Shown here piece after piece: positions 59,601 to 64,000 of a stretch of 64,000 nucleotides of DNA (its first letter is position 1; every line of letters starts with the position of its first letter). Both the position numbers and the translations under genes were made by a program. The notes beneath the pieces are model-generated. The model did not search any database. It saw only the letters and a program-made list of their open reading frames with translations, and was not told the origin of the DNA. Source of the stretch: Stercorarius parasiticus (Eukaryota > Chordata > Aves > Charadriiformes > Stercorariidae); the NCBI GenBank assembly GCA_013396915.1, contig VWZL01005037.1, positions 1,595,140-1,659,139 of the forward strand, given 5' to 3'.

Positions 59601-62600
59601 GTGAGTTGTAGCAGCTTACTTTCTTCCTATCACAGTTAACTCTGATCACTTATTTTAGCTACATATCTTGTCAAGTATTATTACTTATAAGATGTGTTTA
59701 AGTGTTAAGCATGGGTAAAATCTTCTGTACCAGAATAGTAAGGTTTCAATGAAGTACGGGAAGAATTATGGACTTGATAAAACTGAAAAACTATTTTTTT
59801 TGGTACTTAACACTTTCCCAGCAGTGTCTTCCAAAGCAAGTGATGTTTTAATGGAAATATTAGTTAAAAGAATTAGCCTAACACCAAGATGAACTTTATT
59901 TTCAGACATTGCCATTGTAGGAGTTAGTTATTTGGAATGTTAATGTAATATAGTACAACTGACCTGACTTCAAGTAGAAACTATAACAAAGAAATCTATG
60001 TTTAAGTTTTTCGTAACCAGCAGTTCACTTTTTGATGGAGGAGCCACGGTTTGAGGAACTGCCCCTATCTAAACTCTTGGTTTCCAGCTGGTATTAGCAA
60101 ATGGAACAAAGAAAGATCTTGTAACCCATTGTAGTATCTAGGAGGTGATGAAAAGCCAACCCTTTTCTGTCCATGGTGCTAAATTTCTTTATCTGAAAAG
60201 TGCAACCATTAATTTGCTGCTGAGAGGTATAGCATTTCTCTAGGGTTACATCTTTTTTTTTTTTTTGTAAACTTTTGCAGGTAGTGTTGACTCTCTGCAA
60301 ATAGGAATATGCAGTTATTACAAGTTCTATCACTTTAAGTTCTTTTTATGTTAAGTTGATAGGAAGGACCAATTTTGAGGATTTTTATAATAATGTGATG
60401 TAGTATGTGTTTATGCTTTATTTAGAAGAACAATTTTTGGTTTGAGATGAAATCTCAGAGAGATCCAAGGTTTTACTAGAAAAATATACTGATCTTAAGA
60501 TTATGTGAAGCAAAACAAAAATTAAGTTGGTTGTCAACACATTCTTTTTTAGTCTTAAAATTATTTGGCTGATACTGAGCTTTACAGTATTTTTTTCTCA
60601 TTTTGTCTTGAATTTGAGGTTTACTAGTGAAAGTGAATGAAATAATACTTTGCTTGTGTGTTAATTTTAATAGGGCACTTGTCAAGACTGTAAAGTCAGA
60701 GGACCCAACCTTTGGGCATGCTTAGAGGTAAGTTGTTCTGTTGTTCCATAGTAGGGTCATTTTCTAGTAACCTGTAGATAAAGTCGGTAGCATTTTTTTT
60801 TTGAAGAAACAGCTGTAACCAAGTTCTTTAGTTTCTTTAAGTCACTATTTAAAAGCAAAGCCTCTTGTGCAATTTTCTATTTTAAAAATTATTTACCCCC
60901 ATCAGGTACATATTTCTTATAGTTTAAGAATACTGTGTTTAAAATGAGATTTATTATTTTTTTTTATAAGAAGCTAGCATATGAAGGTTTCTTTTTGAGT
61001 TATAGTATTTTTTTAATTCTTGAGATTATTTTTATTTAATCTTTTCCCCAGATCTGTAGATCTGAAAAATAATATATTATTCCTGAATTAAGTTACTTTT
61101 TATAAGCCTCTCTTAGCCATTTGTAGCAGTAACACCTAGCAATAAATGCAGACTTTTTACAGCATAAAAATACATACTGTGTCTTTTTTCTTTGTTTTGC
61201 TTAATAATAAAAAACTTATTTTGAAATTTGTAGAAGCTTGTACAAACATTCTTCAAACCTTGTATGAATTTTGTAGTCTTTACCCTGTGTATGGTTCTTG
61301 CTTAAATATGCTTTTGCCTTATTCTTGCTGTCTACAAAAACCATAATTTTCAGTGTATTTTAAAGAAAAAAAAAAGTTCTGAAAATGTTGCTTCTGATTG
61401 ATCTCTGATACCAACAGAAAAGTGTGTAGCTAATTTGATTTTTAATGTGTCTCATGAGTTCTTCATACAGCTGTTTCCAGAGATTGAAATTTTACTCTAT
61501 AGGCCTGACTTAATTTCTTGGCAACATTTGTGTAAGTTTTGTCAGGAAGATACCTAGGCTGAGATGCCAGCCTTTAGGTGTATGTATGAGTATTTTTAAA
61601 AATCTACTTCATTAGTTCCCTAATAACATAAGTGGATTATGGTAACAGTTAAAAGATGAGATTATTTTGCTCCCTCTATCCAATAAGAGATATAAATGAA
61701 GGGGGAAAGAAGCAGTGTTTAATGTCTCTTTGTTAGATGGCTTGAAGTTTAATTAAATATAAAAACCCTCATGGGAGTAGGAGGAGGTTTTCAGGGGTGC
61801 ATCAGCCTGGCAGGTGGGGAAATGCTATGAAGCTTGAAACACGTTTTTTATTTCTCACTTAAACCTCTTAAACTGTTACTGAAAAAACTTAATTTCATAC
61901 CAACATTTCCATAGGAGAGTTTTCTAATTGTAGTAGGACACTTAATGTCATAGAATTGTTTTGTTTGGAAGAGACCTTTAAGATCATAGAGTCCAGCTGC
62001 TAACCTAGCACTGCCAAGTGACCACTAAACCACGTCCCTCAGCACCACATCTTCCCATCTTTTAAATACCTCCAGGGATGGCGACTCACCCACTTCCCTG
62101 GGCAGACTGTGACAATGCTTGACATCCCTTTTGGTGAAGAAATTTTTCCTAACATCCAATCTAAACCTCCCCTGGTGCAACTTGAGGCTATTTCCTCTTA
62201 TCACTTGTTATCTGGGAGAAGAGACTGACCCCCACCTTGCTATAGCCTCCTTTCATGGTGTTGTAGAAAGCAATGAGGTCCCCCCTCAGCCTCCTTTTCT
62301 CCAGGTTTTAACCACCCCAGTTCCCTCAGCTGTTCCTCATAAGACTTGTGCTTGAGATCCTTCATCAGCTTCATTGCCCTTCTCTAGACCTGCTTCAGCA
62401 CCTCAATGTCTGTCTTGTAGTGAGGGGCCCAAAACTGAACACAGTATTTGAGGTGCGGTCTCACCAGTGCCGACTACAGTGGGACAAGTGCTTCCCTAGT
62501 CCTGCTGGCTGCACTATGTCTGATACAAGCCACCTGGGCACACTGCTGGCTCATATTCAGCTGGCTGTTGACCAACACCCCCAGGTCCTTTTCTGCCAGG

Positions 62601-63749
62601 CAGCATTCCAGCCACTCTTCCCCAAGCGTGTAGCGCTGCATGGGGTTGTTGTGACCCAAGTGCAGGACCCGGCAGTTTGCCTTATTGAATCTCATACAAT
62701 TGGCCTCAGCCCATTGATCCAGCCTGTCCAGATCCCTCTGTAGAGCCTTCCTACCCTCAAGCAGATCAACATTCCCGCCCAACTTGGTGTCGTCTGCAAT
62801 GATCTGCTGTGATATATCTCCTCTTGGATGAATTGACATCTTGCCTTCACCTTTTTCAGTAGAAAAACATGGTGAGATCCCAGCATGTTCACTATCTGTA
62901 ACTTAACCACTATCTGTGATTATTTAATGTAGAAAATTGACTGTGTTCAGCTGCTATTTGATTGTATAAATTAACTTGCTTAGAGAGTTATACAGATAAC
63001 GTGCTGTACCCTCTGATGTGATTGTCTTGACTCGTGCAAATGAAGAATTAATGAAAATTGCTTGAAGATTGTCAGCTGCAAGATTCCACACTCAGCCAAA
63101 TATGTTTTGCAATTAGCACAATTAAAATTAACAATTATTTTGCATGTCATAACTAGAATGTAGTAAGTACTTAACCATACAGTGCTGTAAACTCTTATTT
63201 AAAGGTGAAAAAACTTAATTCATTTTTAAGTAATACTCTGATAAATAGGCACTGCAGATAGGGGCATACAGGCATTTTTTAATAAATGTATCATGTTTTG
63301 AGTCTGTTGCAATTCAGTATTTTAGACGCTGCAATAACGTTATATTTTCTGTAACAATCTCTTCCAAATCATGAATTGTAAAAAATACATGTAGACCTTA
63401 ATCTGAACAAATATATCAGAATGGCCAAAAATATTATATTCCAAACGCATTTAATGTCTAACACTGCCTACCAGTGAGAGGAGTTGAGTTAAATCTTGCA
63501 GCATTTTTATTTGCTTTAGGTGATACTTATTTTAACATTTATTGTGCATGTCTCTTTGTTTGTGTAGGACTCTGCAAGTTTGAAATTTGAGTGAATTTTA
63601 AAGAGATTGACAGTATGTTCCTATTCTGTAAACCTGTTTGACACCACTGTTTAATTCTGTATACTTCTTTATATCTTGCTCAACAGAATAGATGTACATA
63701 TGTTGGCTGTGGTGAATCCCACGTTGATCACAGTACCACCCATTCCCAG
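59520..63749 (+). CDS. USP33: Ubiquitin carboxyl-terminal hydrolase 33, N-terminal part, runs off right edge
   Basis: USP33 (VDU1) is a cysteine-protease deubiquitinase of the USP family acting on, among others, type 2 deiodinase, beta-2 adrenergic receptor and CP110. Three plus-strand exons, 59520-59600, 60674-60727 and 63687-63749, join in phase 0 to 66 residues: [66 protein letters not shown]. This is the start of the zinc-finger UBP domain. Putative zinc ligands are C8, H10, C30, C33, C43, C48, C53, H60 and H64. The sequence is nearly identical to vertebrate USP33, which also has [12 protein letters not shown]. Residues before CPHL vary among vertebrates. The ATG has A at -3, and an in-frame TGA occurs upstream in genomic DNA. 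The catalytic and DUSP domains lie beyond the window. Confidence 0.95.
59601..60673 (+). other. USP33: USP33 intron
   Basis: About 1.1 kb, AT-rich with a T homopolymer near 60252-60266. Nothing else recognised. Confidence 0.85.
60674..60727 (+). CDS. USP33: USP33 coding exon, residues 28-45
   Basis: Eighteen codons, [18 protein letters not shown], in phase 0 at both ends. Acceptor TTTTAATAG, donor GTAAGT. It contains the CxxC zinc pair and the conserved NLWACLE strand of the UBP finger. Confidence 0.96.
60728..63686 (+). other. USP33: USP33 intron with CR1 insertion
   Basis: About 3 kb, one third of it an antisense CR1 LINE (61949-62826). The remainder is AT-rich without recognised features. 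Confidence 0.85.
61949..62826 (-). mobile_element. CR1 LINE fragment, antisense in USP33 intron
   Basis: The plus strand begins TCATAGAATTGTTTTGTTTG and GAAGAGACCTTTAAGATCAT, the reverse complement of a CR1 3' end, and continues for about 880 bp into the reverse-transcriptase region. On the minus strand the frame at 62474-62839 reads [60 protein letters not shown], the part around the RT active-site ADD motif. It is 5'-truncated and frameshifted further on, so inactive. Confidence 0.95.
63687..63749 (+). CDS. USP33: USP33 coding exon, residues 46-66
   Basis: Twenty-one codons, [20 protein letters not shown] plus Q, phase 0, acceptor CTCAACAG and donor GTATGT. It holds the VGCG and HxxxH zinc/ubiquitin-binding elements of the UBP finger. 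Confidence 0.96.
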
Positions 63750-64000
63750 GTATGTGTATGTGCTAGTAATACAGTTACTTGAAGCGCTGAAGTAGAATGA
63801 GAGAACTTTTTTTACTCATTTTAGTGAGTCAATAACCTGTGTTATCGTAACTGTGTGGAAGTTTGATTAGCTATGATTGTTTTTCATCTATAGAAGCAGG
63901 TCTTGCTAATTTCAGAGTATTTGAGTTTACAGTCTTTGTGCAGCTGCATAATTATGTATGTAATTCTGACATTATTGTGCTCCTTAAAAGAACATGGTGA
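63750..64000 (+). other. USP33: USP33 intron, continues past window
   Basis: Start of the next intron after donor GTATGT. No further exon is seen before the right edge. Confidence 0.85.

Noticed and set aside
62119..62910. Plus-strand frames of 61-131 codons near 62.1-62.7 kb
   Set aside because: These are shadows of the CR1 element, whose real coding direction is the minus strand.

Overview
The window looks like a bird (avian) nuclear chromosome. It is AT-rich with few interspersed repeats. The clear young repeats are CR1-type LINEs, one of which keeps the ATTCTATG-type 3' end typical of bird CR1. Three vertebrate genes occur in the order NEXN - MIGA1 (FAM73A) - USP33, the known neighbourhood of human 1p31. 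I placed the exons by reading both strands for conserved protein sequence flanked by AG/GT splice sites and checking that phases join without a frameshift. Family identities come from remembered vertebrate sequences; no database search was possible.

Layout. Positions 1-1993 (minus strand) carry the 5' part of NEXN (nexilin, an actin-binding Z-disc protein): four coding exons for residues 1-150, including a 27-nt first coding segment at 1912-1938. The gene runs off the left edge. Its likely first, non-coding exon and promoter lie at about 9357-9507 beside a CpG island (8400-9480, with a 105-nt assembly gap). That promoter has a TATA box, a consensus MEF2 site and a CArG-like site, as expected for a striated-muscle gene. 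Positions 9508-13729 hold intergenic DNA plus the MIGA1 3' UTR.

Positions 13730-52216 (minus strand) hold the complete MIGA1 coding sequence in 15 exons that join in frame to 601 residues. MIGA1 is mitoguardin 1, an outer mitochondrial membrane protein. The exons fall in two clusters (13.7-19.0 kb and 46.5-52.2 kb) with one exon alone at 28.6 kb, isolated by introns of 9.6 and 17.8 kb. A CpG island at about 52.8-53.96 kb is the shared head-to-head promoter of MIGA1 (minus) and USP33 (plus). It has three GCCATCTTT (YY1-type) motifs, two CACGTG boxes and an ETS site, plus a 25-nt gap.

Positions 59520-63749 (plus strand) hold the first three coding exons found for USP33 (residues 1-66, most of the zinc-finger UBP domain). 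The gene continues past the right edge.

The three genes are neighbours rather than a pathway: muscle thin-filament/Z-disc structure, mitochondrial fusion and lipid handling, and deubiquitination. No rRNA, tRNA, CRISPR or complete mobile element was seen. The non-routine signals are: a 16-bp hairpin in NEXN intron 2 that pairs fully only in the NEXN-sense RNA; the MEF2/CArG promoter; the triple YY1 cluster; a conserved-looking small antisense reading frame with an ideal start context in the USP33 5' intron; a phospho-FFAT-like motif on the isolated MIGA1 exon; and an isolated G-quadruplex-like tract. I found no convincing evidence of a wholly new biological system.
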